Shown: piece by piece, positions 12,077 to 22,624 of the stretch
Layout: the number at the start of each line of letters is the position of its first letter
Numbering within the stretch: the stretch's first letter is position 1
From: Bryoerythrophyllum caledonicum
Taxonomy: Eukaryota; Streptophyta; Bryopsida; Pottiales; Pottiaceae
Reading direction: 5' to 3'
Assembly (NCBI GenBank): GCA_963971425.1
Contig: OZ020517.1
Span: forward strand, 31,778,734 to 31,842,733
DNA length: 64,000 bases
Position numbers and translations under genes: made by a program
The notes under the pieces: model-generated
Seen by the model: only the letters and a program-made list of their open reading frames with translations
Databases searched by the model: none
Told to the model about the DNA's origin: nothing

Positions 12077-12387
12077 TAGTTTTGTTACTAATCTATGGTG
12101 TCTAGGGCGTACGGCGGCGCAAGACATTCTTCCGTGGATGGATTTCATCTGCTTAGGGTTGTGTGTGTGCGTATAGCACTGCACACGTCTTTGACTTGAC
12201 GTCTTTGTCAAGTCAAGCTTTATGAGTGAGGTTAGAGAGTGATTAGTGAGTTCTTCGTTTGTAAAGTGATGGTTTATCATTAGTGAAAGCTCCGCATTCT
12301 CTACTTTAGTTGCACTCGTTGATTCTCCCCTTGTGGAGTGCGTGTCGCTTGACTTCTTGTGAAAAATACATGTGATTCACTTGACAA
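12077..12387 (+). repeat. Partial 5' LTR of the Ty3/gypsy element
   Basis: From TAGTTTTGTTACTAATC onward it matches the right two-thirds of the 3' LTR at 20518-20826, including CTAGGGCGTACGG, GACGTCTTTGTCAAGTCAAG and GTTGCACTCGTTGATTCT. The part corresponding to the first 155 bp of the 3' LTR is missing, so the left LTR is truncated. I could not define a convincing primer-binding site after its end. Confidence 0.8.
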
Positions 12388-12876
12388 AGACCGTCCATTT
12401 TCTACTATTAGATCTCGTTTTATGGAGCTAGAAATTGTGAGAAAAACTTATGGGTACTTAGCATGATGTCGTAGAACGCGTTTAGAGGAAGCTAATGCGA
12501 CAAATGGAGTGCGACAAACGGGTGCCGGTGGCTCTGGTCAATTTCAATATTTTCTTTTATGTTGTTGGGGGAGAAGATCCGGTTTTGATTTCTGGATTCT
12601 TGTGGGGTACCTCCCCCGTGTTGCGGACTTATTGCCGGTGTTTTCCGATGGCCCCATTTCCTGTTGTCCGAGATTGTGATAGGGTACTGTAGGGGTGAAA
12701 TCGGGTTCACGGCCGGCAAGACCTTTCTATGTGGAGGGTTGTGGTTGGACATGTGTTAGCCGGAGGTAATGACCGGTGAACCACACAACTTGGTGGTTTT
12801 GCAGGTGCAGGTTGTCCGTTCGTACCCTTACCCTTTAAATAGTACCCGTAGATAGGTCCCGAGGTGGTTATTGTTT

Positions 12877-14565
12877 ATGGTGAGTTCCCGGAGTCGGTAT
12901 TACCGCTCCCCTACGCGAGACCACTCGGAGAGTGCTTCCACGACAGACTTTGGGCCAGAGTCGGATACCAACGAGGCTTTTGAGTTTGTTTTGGCGTTGG
13001 ATACCGATCGTAGGCTTCAGGTCTGGGGCGTGGGCACATTTGACGACATGGAGGACGTTTTTCGTCATATCGTGCGAGACAAGTTCTCGGGACAAGCTGG
13101 GAGCATCTCTCTACCCAATCGGCGGCTCCGATTCCAGACTTGGATGAAGGAGATGCGTCAATGGATGCCGTCGTTTAACGACTGGTATGCGTTCGAGCTC
13201 TTGCCCCAGTATTTGGAGCCGGAGGCCCTCCAATCATACGAGAGGTGGAGTACGCAGCACGAGGCACAGTTACGTCCAGTTGAGGAGTACTAGGGCGAGC
13301 GTGTGGAGTTGGTGGTTGCGCTCAAGGAGAGTGCGGTTGCCCAACTGCCGACTTCCACCGAGGAGCCCAAAGTGGAAGAGAGTCTCATCGGGGAGGACTC
13401 TAGGGGGAAGGGTGTTGCTATTGTGGGCAAACGGGCTGGCATGGGGGCCATGTCCCGTTTGGCCGTTGCCACACGTGCGGCATTGATGGCGGTTGGCAAT
13501 CCACCAGCCTTCGATCCTCCAGCGCAGTTCATGGCACATCTGGAGGTGGAGTACGGGGGATTCAGACGTGATCAGATGCAGCAAATCCATGATTTCTGTC
13601 AGGAGAAGGAGGATACACTACGCACCATGTATACCCGGTTGGCACGGTTGTCAGCGGAGGCTAGTGATGTGTTCACGGAGCGCCAGTTGGTGAAGATCTT
13701 CATCTCTAAGCTGGAGAAGCGGATGGTGGAGTTGATTAGTCCACATCTTATTTTTCGGTATCAGGACAACGCCACTTTGGCAGAGGCGTTCGCCGAGGTG
13801 GAGGCGCTTGATAGAACGTTGGGCGTGAGCGAGGCCACAGATTTGGTTACTTCACTTTTGGAGGCTCCCAAGCCTAAGAAGCTTGCCACTGCGACTCGTA
13901 GCTTGGCGGACGCACAACCTGAAAAGTTTGTGCATTGTTGGGCTTGTGGAGAGGCTGGTCACACCAAAGGGGAGCCTAGTTCTCTCAAGAAAAAGGGAGT
14001 AGAGGCGGTGAAGGCCAAGCCCAAGACCGAGGCAACCAAGCTTGTAGAGAAGGCTAGGGCCAAAGGGAAGAAGTTTGTGACATGTTCACACTCTGGCAAG
14101 ACTGGCCACAGTGATGAGAACTACTTTTCTCTTCAACCAGAGAAGCGTCCATGATCTTTAACTGCTGGATCGGATGCGGTGAAGACACTGCAGGCCGAAC
14201 TCGCGGAGCTAAAGGAGGAGATGAGTGCGATGGCCTCTTTAAGGCAGGTGGCAGACACACGGCCCCCGGTGAGGAGCCATGGGTCATCTTCAGCCCTAGA
14301 TCGCTACTTATATGGCGCTTCAGGAGAGGTGGTGGCAGCGGTTGCCACTCGTGCTCAGACCACTGCACAGGCGGTGGCACCTTCGCCCTCTATGCCGGGT
14401 AGCAGTGGCCGTCCACGTCACACGGGTTTGCCATATTGGTCAGTTCCGGCTACCACTTTCATTCAGCATTGCGGATGCGGCTACTTCTACTGCCGCTCCT
14501 ACTTCAAGCCCGGCCCCACAGGTTTTTTCTACTCATGGAGATGCCGCACACACCTTGGCGTATAA
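12877..14565 (+). pseudogene. gag of the Ty3/gypsy element
   Basis: Starts with MVSSRSRYYRSPTRD. The frame is broken by TAG at 13291 (EEY then GERVEL) and by TGA at 14152, and shifts again near 14300-14400. The core contains FVNDWYAFELL-like helical capsid sequence in the first third (seen as FNDWYAFELLPQYLEPEAL) and EKEDTLRTMYTRLARLSAEA in the second, typical retrotransposon gag helices. Two zinc-knuckle remnants follow: CWACGEAGH, which lacks the last Cys, and a second with its metal ligands mostly lost (CSHSGKTGH). A short coiled coil (LQAELAELKEEMSAM) follows at about 14196. Gag would form the particle and bind RNA; this copy cannot. Confidence 0.75.
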
Positions 14566-14961
14566 GGTGTTACAGATGCCGGTGTGTGCCCATGTGGACT
14601 TTCTGACACCGGATTTTCAACCATCCAGTGAAATCCACTTGGCGGGTAGTATGTTGGAGGGCAAGGTGCCCATGCCTTCGTTGGAGGTGTCGCAGGCCGT
14701 GACGGCTCGACCCACCAAGGAGGATTTGGTGGCATTGCAGGCCAAGCTGGCGAGGGAGGCTATTTCCATGTTTGAGGCCAATGCCACTCCTACACCTACT
14801 GAGCACTCTTGTGGGGATCAGTCGTTGATCTCTGGAGTGGCTTATTTATTTGACGTTGCGGCTAGGTCGGCACGGGAGCGACGCAGTGTGCGTCTAGAGG
14901 TGGTACGTTTGGTGAATGACGACGGAGTCATGGTGGTGGGCCGTACGGACGACAGCCCTAC

Positions 14962-15234
14962 TTGAGCTACCCCCTGCGTGTTATGTTGGACTCTGGAGCT
15001 CAACCAATGACGATTGGCAAGCAGCTAGCCTTGGATTTAGGTCTAGGTGCTTTGGACCTCGAGCCTTGCCCATTTATGATTGTTACATCGGTTGGGGGCA
15101 AGGAGAAGGCCATGGGGTACACCCGACATCCGTTGCAGTTGATGTTCCGCATGGGATCCGGTCCATTGTTCTCACACGTATGTCTCCTGTGCGCAGTGAC
15201 TGGTGCCACCAATTATGACTTTTTGGTGGGTTAG
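14962..15234 (+). pseudogene. Retroviral-type aspartic protease domain
   Basis: Contains LRVMLDSGAQPMTIGKQLA with the active-site DSGA triad, then a hydrophobic strand and TNYDFLVG, matching retrotransposon proteases that mature Gag-Pol. The frame ends at TAG 15232-15234, and the same frame continues beyond it (QAHYPLDFGVDN) to a second TAG at about 15271, so the domain was once joined to downstream sequence. The region 15235-15668 is a linker to the methyltransferase in which I recognise no domain. Confidence 0.75.
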
Positions 15235-15668
15235 CAAGCGCATTATCCCCTTGATTTTGGGGTGGATAACTAGACGGAAGAGGCCTCGATTAGGCCTAGG
15301 TGGTCTGCTAGTGATGGTAGAAAGGAGCCCATTCTGGTTGTCTTCGCAGCTAGCGCGGTGACTTCTGTGGTGGATGCTATGTTTTGGTGCAGTGCTTTGA
15401 CATCTGATTTGCCCTGTGGTTCTACGCTTTTGGAGGAGACATATGCATTTAAGTCGGGGGTAGTGGAATCACGGGAGCACGTACCACCACAGATCTCTGT
15501 ACGTCGTTGCAAGGATCCAGTTTCGCCATAGGAAGTCAGTTGGAGCTTATTCGTCAGAGTCGGGAGATCGTAGATGCTCTGGATGCTCCACATCTCTCTG
15601 TGGACTCTTCCACTCCATTGTAAGCTCGCACTATTCAGTGGCAACCACCGGATGAGGGTATCACCCTC

Positions 15669-16630
15669 ATGGAGCTATTTGCCGGTATCGGTACGGGGCT
15701 CGCGGTTGTGTTAGAAGCTGGGCTCAAGGTACGCCGGTACATCCACGTCGATAGTGGCTTTGCAGCCAATCGTGTCACTCACCATTACATTCAGCGTCTT
15801 CTGGCGTTGTATCCAGAGCAATTACCACCTTCTGCCATTCGGGGGTGTTTTGGCAAGCTGCCACGTGATATGAGGATGATTTGCGCCGATTAGGTCACGT
15901 GGACTTGGTGATTACCGGATGGCCTTGCCAAGGCCATTCACGGGCGGGGAGTGGGCGTGGCATAGATGATCCATGGTCGGGTCTCTTTGCGGATTTGCTC
16001 AGGCTCATTCAATGGTGGATTACCCAGCAATCGACGCCACCAAAGTACATTTTTTAGAATGTACCTCCATTAGGGGATACACGGACGAAGGTGTGTGAGC
16101 ATGGGGCATACATCCATCACCTTCTTGGTCCCCCCCACGTTTGTTGATGCCGTGTCGTTGGGCTCTTACGCCCATTGGCCACGTTGGATTTGGACCAACA
16201 TGGCATCATCGACGACACTCAGCTCTGCACTTGCTCAAGTGCAACGGCCCATGCGCCGTGAAGTGGATGATATCTTGGATGATCACCGTGTTTCCGTGGA
16301 TGTTACCAAGGATGATGAGCCACCATGGCGGTGGTGAACCACGTTGGTTTCACTCGAGGGGCATTTCCTACATTGATGTGCTACCCGGGGTCCTTTGCCT
16401 TTAGAACACGTGGTCCGGGCATGGTTTGAGATGATACTTCCTAAACTTACGAGGAGCCTTCTGCCGATGAGAGGGAGCAGGCAATGGATTTTTTGACTGG
16501 CACCACCGCCGCACCAGATCTCTCTGAGGGCCAACGTCGTTATTTGTTGGCTCAAGCCATTGACCTCAACACGCTTGTTTGGGTTTGTAGCCTGTATTTT
16601 GTCGTTCAGCGCCGATTGCGTGACCATCTA
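15669..16630 (+). pseudogene. Captured DRM/DNMT3-like cytosine-5 DNA methyltransferase
   Basis: Motif I is MELFAGIGTGLAVVLEAG (S-adenosylmethionine loop). Motif IV is GWPCQGHSRAG with the catalytic Cys codon at 15926-15928. The motif VI region reads YIF, then TAG (16055-16057), then NVPPLGDTR, so the Glu of the ENV motif is replaced by a stop. Motif VIII-like sequence is SLGSYAHWPRWIWTNM. The C-terminal motifs lie at 16467-16600, where SADE and a DLNTLVW helix correspond to the motif IX/X end. Frames shift near 15887 and at a run of seven Cs near 16130-16137. The enzyme would methylate cytosine in DNA; the family call rests on motif order and on the DNMT3/DRM-like GIGTG loop. It sits between protease and RT, so it was part of the polyprotein. 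Confidence 0.85.
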
Positions 16631-16909
16631 CGCAGGCTGGGGGCAGCCTCTGATGGTCAGGCGACATCAGTGCCACATTTCATAGAGATCAAGGAAGCGG
16701 AGTTGCATTTTCGTTTGAAGATGCATGTAGCTGAGGAGCTTCGTGCTCAATGTGTCTTTGCAGCCTTGACCGAGGACTTTGGTCGAGAAGATGCTCGGGA
16801 TATCTTTTCCCAGTTGTATTATTATAACATGGGATTTTCTGTGGATCCCGTGAGTGAAGGGTCAGATGGCATGAATGCCTTCTCTGCTACCAAGTAGCAA
16901 TCACCGGCC

Positions 16910-18390
16910 ATGCCGGTACGCGGTGAGTCTTCTACGGTGGAGAAGGAGACCACGGAGTTTGATGATTGGCCATTGGATTTAGGGCCACATCTTACCGGTG
17001 CCGAGGCACGAAGGGTACGAGCGTTTATACGTTCGTATCGGGGTTGTTTTGCCTATAGTCTCCATGATTTGGAGGGCTATAGAGGCAAACCCATTCATAT
17101 TCAGTTGAAGGACGACCACCTGATCTTCCGACGACCGTACAAACTCAGTCTTTCAGAGAAAGTTGGGATCCAGACTCGTTGTGAGGAGCTGTTGGCCGCC
17201 AGCTTGATTGAGCTCTCCAACGGCGAGTACACTTGTGCCACAGTTATGCCATCGAAGAAGGATATCTTTGGCAACTGGACGGAGAAGCGGATGTGTGGGG
17301 ATTATAGGCCGGTCAACCGCAAGACCAAGTCTGACCGGTATCTTATGCCCACGCCTGAGGAGTTATTTGATGCGATGGGCCACGCTAGAGTATTTAGTAC
17401 TCTAGATTTGCGGTCTGGTTATCACTAGTTATCATTGATGGTGGATGACCCGGTGAAGACTACATTCTGGGAGGTTGATCAGGATGGGAGAGATCAACTC
17501 TACCATTGGAAGTTTCTTCCATTTGGTCTCAAGAATGCACCCGCTGAGTTTCAGAGGGTGATGGATTGGGTGTTGACCGGTTTACCGTTTGCCCGATGCT
17601 ACATTGATGATGTTATCATTTTTAGTAGCAGCCTACAGGAGCACGTGGGGCATCTTCAGGCAGTGTTCGAGAGGTTACGACAGTGGGGATTGCGCTTGCA
17701 CCATGGCAAGTGCAAGTTTTTCCACGATCGGTTATCATATTTGGGACATATGATTGTCCCGGGGGGTCTTGGCGTACAACAAGCTAAGGTGGATGCGTTG
17801 CAGAAGATTCCTGCCTCAATCGACGTGTCACGGCTTTGAGCTTTTCTTGGCTTGGCAAATTACTACCGCCGGTTTGTCAAGAACTTTAGCTTGATTGCTA
17901 AGCCGTTGACTATTTTCACAGGGAAAGATCAGCTATGGACTTGGAGACGAGTGCAGCAGCAGGCGTTCGCTACTTTGAAGCTGAAGCTCGGTTCAACGCC
18001 TGTGTTGCGTCATCCAGATGCTACACGACCCTTTCAGTTGCACACAGACTAGAGTGATGTAGGACTAGGGACGGTGTTGACTCAGAAGGTTGATGAGAGA
18101 CGGGAGTACGTTGTGGCGTTTGCTTCTAAGAGCAACAACAACGCGGAATCCAACTATTCGACCTATGAGGGGGAGGCTTTGGCAGCGGTTTGGGCCATAG
18201 CCCATTTTAGGCCCTATCTGTATGGGCAGCGTTTTACTTTGGTGACCGACCATCAACCTTTGAAGTGGCTCATGGAGTCTGATAAGCTTACTGGCAAGCT
18301 CGCCAGGTGGGCTTTATTGTTTTAGGAGTATAACTTTGAGGTTGTACATCGTGCCAGCATCACGAACTTGGATGCAGATGGTTTATCTCG
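16910..18390 (+). pseudogene. Reverse transcriptase and RNase H of the Ty3/gypsy element
   Basis: The RT fingers and palm run from about 16970: EKRMCGDYRPVNRKT, FSTLDLRSGYH, FLPFGLKNAPAEFQRVM and the catalytic YIDD (17600-17611), then GHMIVPGGLGV and FLGLANYYRRFVKNFS. RNase H follows: RPFQLHTD, YSTYEGEALAAVWAI, LVTDHQPLKW and NLDADGLSRN, covering the expected acidic positions. Breaks: TAG 17426, TGA 17837, TAG 18050 and TAG 18323. All but the TGA are TAG, and 17426 and 18323 fall where relatives have Gln. The enzyme would copy the element RNA into DNA; it is inactive here. Codon use and GC match the rest of the element. Confidence 0.88.
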
Positions 18391-18727
18391 CAATCCAAAT
18401 CCTTCAGAGGAGGATTTGACTGGTGCCAGGTGGCATAGGGACTGTGACAGAGAGTCAGTCCCGGGGTGGCATGCAGCGGCTTACCTCACGTTGATATTTG
18501 GCTCCGCATTGACGTTGCCTGATTTGGCAACGGATGAGGAAACGGATAGGGCCCAAGTTGTTAGCAATGTGTGGGAAGACGGTCCAGCTTGCACAAGCTA
18601 CAATATGGGACACTTCCCCCAGCTCTTTCTGCTATGGAGCGGGAACGAGTGGGACACCGATCAGCAAGGTTCTATTGAGAGAACGGCCTTCTATTTTGTG
18701 TGTGGCCGGATAGGACTAGACGCATAG

Positions 18728-19620
18728 TTCCTAGGCCAGATCAAAGGGCTTTGTTGATACGGCAAGTACACAAAGACCTAGAACATTTTGGTGTGCGACG
18801 GACTCATTCGATGTTCCGCAGCCAATATTGGTAGACCGGCATGTATCAACAGGTCGCCACGTATGTTTCTGGGTGTGAGGTATGTGATTGGGTTAGATCC
18901 AGCTTCAACACCTTGTCACCACAGCTGCAGCCTTTGCCCATAATTATGGGATTAGGCTATTGTTGGTCTTTGGACTTTGTTGGTCCACTTATCGTGACTC
19001 CACGTGGAGCCAAGTATGTCTTGGTGATGGTGGAGCATTTCAGTAAGTGGATTGAGCTTGTGGTTCTACCACAGAATTCTTCTGAATTGGCGGCCATGGC
19101 ATTCCTCAACCGGGTATTGGCTCGTTTTGGAGCCCTAGCTGAGGTTTTGACTGATTAGGGGCGTGAGTTCCTTGGGGCTTTTAAAGCTTTGTGTACCAAG
19201 GCTTTGATTGACCACCGTACCACTTCTCGAGATCACCCGGAAGCGGACGGTTTGGTAGAGCGTGTGGTTCAGACCGTGAAGCGGGGCCTACGGAAGTATG
19301 GATTACTTTAGGGCGGCCACCGTGATTGGGATCTGATGATACCATGGATTGCCATGGGATACCGGTTTAGCCGGCAGGCTTCTCTGGCTGCTTTCAATCC
19401 GTATCAGTTGTTGTACCGGCAGGAGCCTATTTTACCGAGTTCTGTTTCGGAAAAATTGGCTCCGGTTGTGGATTTGGATGATCCAGAGGTGTGGGCCCAG
19501 TGTCTATGGGATCGAGCAGAGTTCTTCAAGCGGGCCATGCCTATGGCCATAAAGAACTTGTCAATTGCTCAGCACCGTGACACCATACGGTACGCTCGTA
19601 TATGTAGCGGTGTCTACTAA
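18728..19620 (+). pseudogene. Integrase of the Ty3/gypsy element
   Basis: HHCC zinc domain: HKDLEHFGVRRTHS followed by GCEVCD. Core: WSLDFVGPLIVT (first Asp), VLTD before a TAG at 19156-19158 then GREF (second Asp), and HPEADGLVERVVQ (catalytic Glu). The tail reads FNPYQLLYRQEPILPS. Stops at 18725, 18832, 19156, 19309 (all TAG) and 19618 (TAA) break the frame. Integrase would insert the cDNA into the chromosome. Unlike chromoviruses, no chromodomain is evident after the core; a PHD finger is found further on. Confidence 0.85.
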
Positions 19621-20080
19621 CCTCAACTGCGACGTTTCTCCACGGGGGATTACGTTTATCTACAGCGTGAGGCGCCTACAACGTTGGACGTCAAGGCAGG
19701 GCGCACTATTCTTCGCGTGAAGGATGTGTTGTCTAGTAACATCTTGTTGCTGCAAGGCAAGGATGGCCGGGAGTGTCAGGAACACTCTAAGAATTGAGCT
19801 CCTTGCCATTTATCCATTGATGGCTCCGTTCATCCAGAGTTAGCGGATGTGCCCGACGGCCTTCCGTGTTTTGTGTGTGGTGAGAAGAGGGGTGCGGCTA
19901 CCATGTTGCTTTGTGACCATTGCCAGCATGGTTGGCATATGGCTTGCTAGACGCCGCCTCTTTCTACTCTACCGTCCGGGGATTGGATTTGCCCTCGTTG
20001 TCGGAGGTCTTCGAGCCACGTTTCATCCGCTAAAACGGCTTGAATTCATCGTGGACTTGTCACTATGTGATACGTTGCCA
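19621..20080 (+). pseudogene. PHD finger at the C-terminus of the polyprotein
   Basis: After the integrase an OB/SH3-like segment (GDYVYLQREAPTT) is followed, past a TGA at 19796, by a classic C4HC3 zinc finger at 19867-20006: CFVCGEKRGAATMLLCDHC, GWHMAC, a TAG at 19948, TPPLSTLPSGDW, then CPRC. Spacing matches PHD fingers, which typically read histone H3 tails. It occupies the place where chromoviruses carry a chromodomain, which steers integration. The targeting role is inference; the zinc-ligand pattern is seen directly. Confidence 0.8.
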
Positions 20081-20360
20081 TCTAGTTGGAGTTCCTCGTT
20101 TCGATTCAAGAATAGGCAACGTGAAGATTGACCAAGGGAGTGGCAACAAAGTTGCCTAAGGCGATTAAAGATGGGGCTCACATTGCACCCGGCCTACCCT
20201 CTCTTTGTTACTTCTCCATGTGCTTATTGATTCGGCGACGGACGACATCTTCGACGGATGCGTACAGTTGTTGCAGCGACATCACCGTGGCATTAAGTCT
20301 TGTTAGTGTTGTCTGGTCCTAGCTGGATAGAGGGTCTCTTTATCGGTTAGGAGGGGCACT

Positions 20361-20826
20361 TGAGGGTGTATTACATATACTTGTTTTAGTGTATGTTTTT
20401 CGTTTAATTGATATTGGTTAGGACTCTCAATCTATTATAGTTAGCGATCTTTGTTTACAGGACAGCTGTCACGGGACGTAGCACCGAGGACCTTTCCGTA
20501 TCGTTGTTTAGCATAGATTAGTTTGTTACTAATCTACGGTGTCTAGGGCGTACGGCCGCATAAGACATTCATCTGCGAATGGATTTCATCCACTTAGGGT
20601 TGTGTGTGTGTGCGTATAACACCACACACGTCCTTGACTTGACGTCTTTGTCAAGTCAAGCTTTGTGAGTGAGGTTAGAGAGTGATTAGTGAGTTCTTTG
20701 CTTGTAAAGTGATGGTTTATCATTAGTGAAAGCTCCGCATTCTCTACGTTAGTTGCACTCGTTGATTCTTTCCTTGTGGAGTGCGTGTCGCTTGACTTCT
20801 TGTGGAAAACACATGTGATTCCTTCA
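20361..20826 (+). repeat. 3' LTR of the Ty3/gypsy element
   Basis: Begins TGAGGGTGTATTACATA right after a purine-rich tract (GGTTAGGAGGGGCACT), a plausible polypurine tract, and ends CCTTCA, giving the TG...CA ends of an LTR and 466 bp. The part from about 20518 matches the 5' LTR. Confidence 0.8.
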
Positions 20827-20932
20827 GGGTGTATTACGTATACTTGTTTTAGTGTATGTTTTTCGTTTATTTGATATTGGTTAGGACTCTCGATCTGTTG
20901 TGGTTAGCGATATTTCTTTATACGACAACATG
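20825..20932 (+). repeat. Second, partial LTR in tandem
   Basis: CAGGGTGTATTACGTATAC up to about 20932 repeats the first 105 bp of the 3' LTR (20361-20465) with few differences. It follows the full LTR directly, so the right end carries one complete and one 5'-partial LTR head to tail. This could be a remnant of a tandem element or of unequal exchange. Confidence 0.75.
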
Positions 20933-20964
20933 TCTTTCTCAATGCTATCATCATACTACTAAAA

Positions 20965-21184
20965 TCATAAGCCCCGTCAGCTGTACTTTTACTTTTACTT
21001 TTACTTTTACAAATTTTCGTAGCGGATGAAAAATAGACTGCGGATGAATTTTTTGTTGCTGTTGAAAATTTTCGCAGCGGATGAAAACCAGACTGCGGAT
21101 GAAATTTTGAAAAAAATCGTGTAATATAAAAACTACATTAGAATGGTTGGACTAATGCGTTGCAAAGCAAGCGCCATCCGCTAG
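20965..21184 (+). mobile_element. Non-autonomous Helitron (220 bp)
   Basis: Starts TCATAAGCCCCGTCAGC after an A and ends GCGCCATCCGCTAG before a T, the A^T insertion and TC...CTAG ends of Helitrons. An imperfect hairpin (GCGTTGC, AAA, GCAAGCGC) lies about 10 bases from the 3' end. It holds (ACTTTT)n near the left end and repeated GCGGATGAAAA units. Both ends match the large Helitron at 41665-47273, of which it is a deletion derivative. Confidence 0.85.
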
Positions 21185-21588
21185 TTAAGTATTAAAATCC
21201 TTGATCTTGAAGATTCTTTTTGCTAATATAGATGAGCAAGTTCTACTTAGACTAATGTCCAATGGTTGAAGTAGATATGGCTAAATCAAATGAGATTATT
21301 TTTCCATAGTTATTCTCTTTATATTAAATCCTTTCAATGCTTCATAGTTTGAAGTGTGATTGCATAACGTGCAAGGAAGATTAATGCTAATAGGTTAATA
21401 GATTAGAATCTATGCAATATATTATCATTATAACCACATCTCTTAGTGCTTCCATTAATATGACCTCTTATTGCAAAATGGAATTGATTCCTTGTACATA
21501 GATGTTTCTTGTATGAAGGCCCATGCCATATATTGAACAATTTAGTTTGGTGTCTGTAGTTATTGTAAAGATGTCATCTACCTTCTCC
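21185..21588. other. AT-rich stretch without gene
   Basis: About 400 bp of AT-rich DNA between the small Helitron and the next MITE. No open frame, repeat or RNA gene is recognised. Confidence 0.4.
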
Positions 21589-22521
21589 TTAACCCCTAAA
21601 GGACCACGACCACTTTCGCTCTAAAACCAGTCCAAAACTGCCACTGCCAAAAAGACACATGAAAATCACAGTTTAAAGTGAATTTCGGATTTCCAACCGT
21701 AAGATCTTAAAATAGAATTTTATGTAAACATGCCTTGAAATTTTGGTTGCAATCCACCGCACGGATTGATAGATTTTAGTGTTTAAAGTCAAAACAATGG
21801 TTCATTTTCTTCCCTGCGTTGAGTAGATCAGCAGACTTTGACTTCACTTTGTATCAAATTTTTGCATTGTACAAGGTCTAAATATTTTACCATTGTCTTA
21901 AGCATGATGTTATTTCCCAGCACACCAACTTTTAGAGGAAAAAAAGGGGTGTAGCATATTCAAAACAAGTGTGCAAGGAGTGGAGGTTCAAAAATTGCAA
22001 TTTCACGTTATATTTTTTTGTGAACTACGTATGTATTCAAATGATAATCCAAACGGTCAATAAAAAGGTTTTCACCACATATTGTTGTTGAAAAAATAAA
22101 AAGTGAAAAGTATGAAGATCTCTAGTTTTTATGTAGAAAAGATGAAGTTTTTTCCCCCGTTGCCCAACAATGTGTGAAAATGTTTGACTTGGAATAAAAT
22201 GCCTTTTTAAACTAAAGACAAGAATTTTTTTTGAAAATTTCCAAGAAAGGAAATATTCTTTATATGTGAGAAAAATCTCAATGTCAATAGAAACTTTTGT
22301 CAAAATTTTTGGAGGTGCCCGATGTCCCCACTTTTGGCTTTAAGTGGTACTAACTTTCAAACCACAAGTCCAAAAAATAAAATAAAAATATTTCCAGGAA
22401 GCTCTTATCAGAGGCAATCTAGAATAAAAATTTCAGAGAAAAAGGATTTTTTTTCGAATTTTAGGAACCTGCCCAAAATCAGAAATCCCCCCGAAGGAGA
22501 CTCTGGTCCTTTAGGGGTTAA
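21589..22521. mobile_element. MITE, piggyBac-like, second full copy
   Basis: TTAACCCCTAAAGGACC at the left and GGTCCTTTAGGGGTTAA at the right form 17-bp perfect inverted termini that include TTAA at both ends. Inside are the blocks shared with 2933-3894, such as CGCACGGATTGATAGATTTT and AGCATATTCAAAACAAGTGTG. No transposase. It is the cleanest family member here and best defines the ends. Confidence 0.8.
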
Positions 22522-22624
22522 GGCATAAAAAGATTCATTCCATTTTGAAAATCCATACATCTATGCTTCCACAAGAGCTTTCTTGTAATTGAAAGAGATC
22601 CATGATGTGTCTTCACATTCACTA

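Larger units (their letters stand above)
12077..20932 (+). mobile_element. Ty3/gypsy LTR retrotransposon with methyltransferase and PHD finger, decayed
   Basis: A complete but inactivated element. Order on the plus strand: partial 5' LTR (12077 to about 12387), gag (12877 to about 14560), aspartic protease (14962-15234), cytosine methyltransferase (15669 to about 16630), reverse transcriptase (about 16970-17850), RNase H (about 17940-18390), integrase (about 18740-19480), PHD finger (19867-20006), 3' LTR (20361-20826) and a second partial LTR. RT followed by RNase H and then integrase is the Ty3/gypsy order. Reading frames are interrupted by roughly fifteen stop codons and several single-base frameshifts. 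Most stops are TAG at positions where relatives have Gln. The LTR copies share long near-identical tracts. Confidence 0.9.

Noticed and set aside
13291-20006. TAG reassigned or suppressed as a sense codon
   Set aside because: TGA and TAA stops and single-base frameshifts occur in the same element, and the host genes end at normal stops, so decay is simpler.
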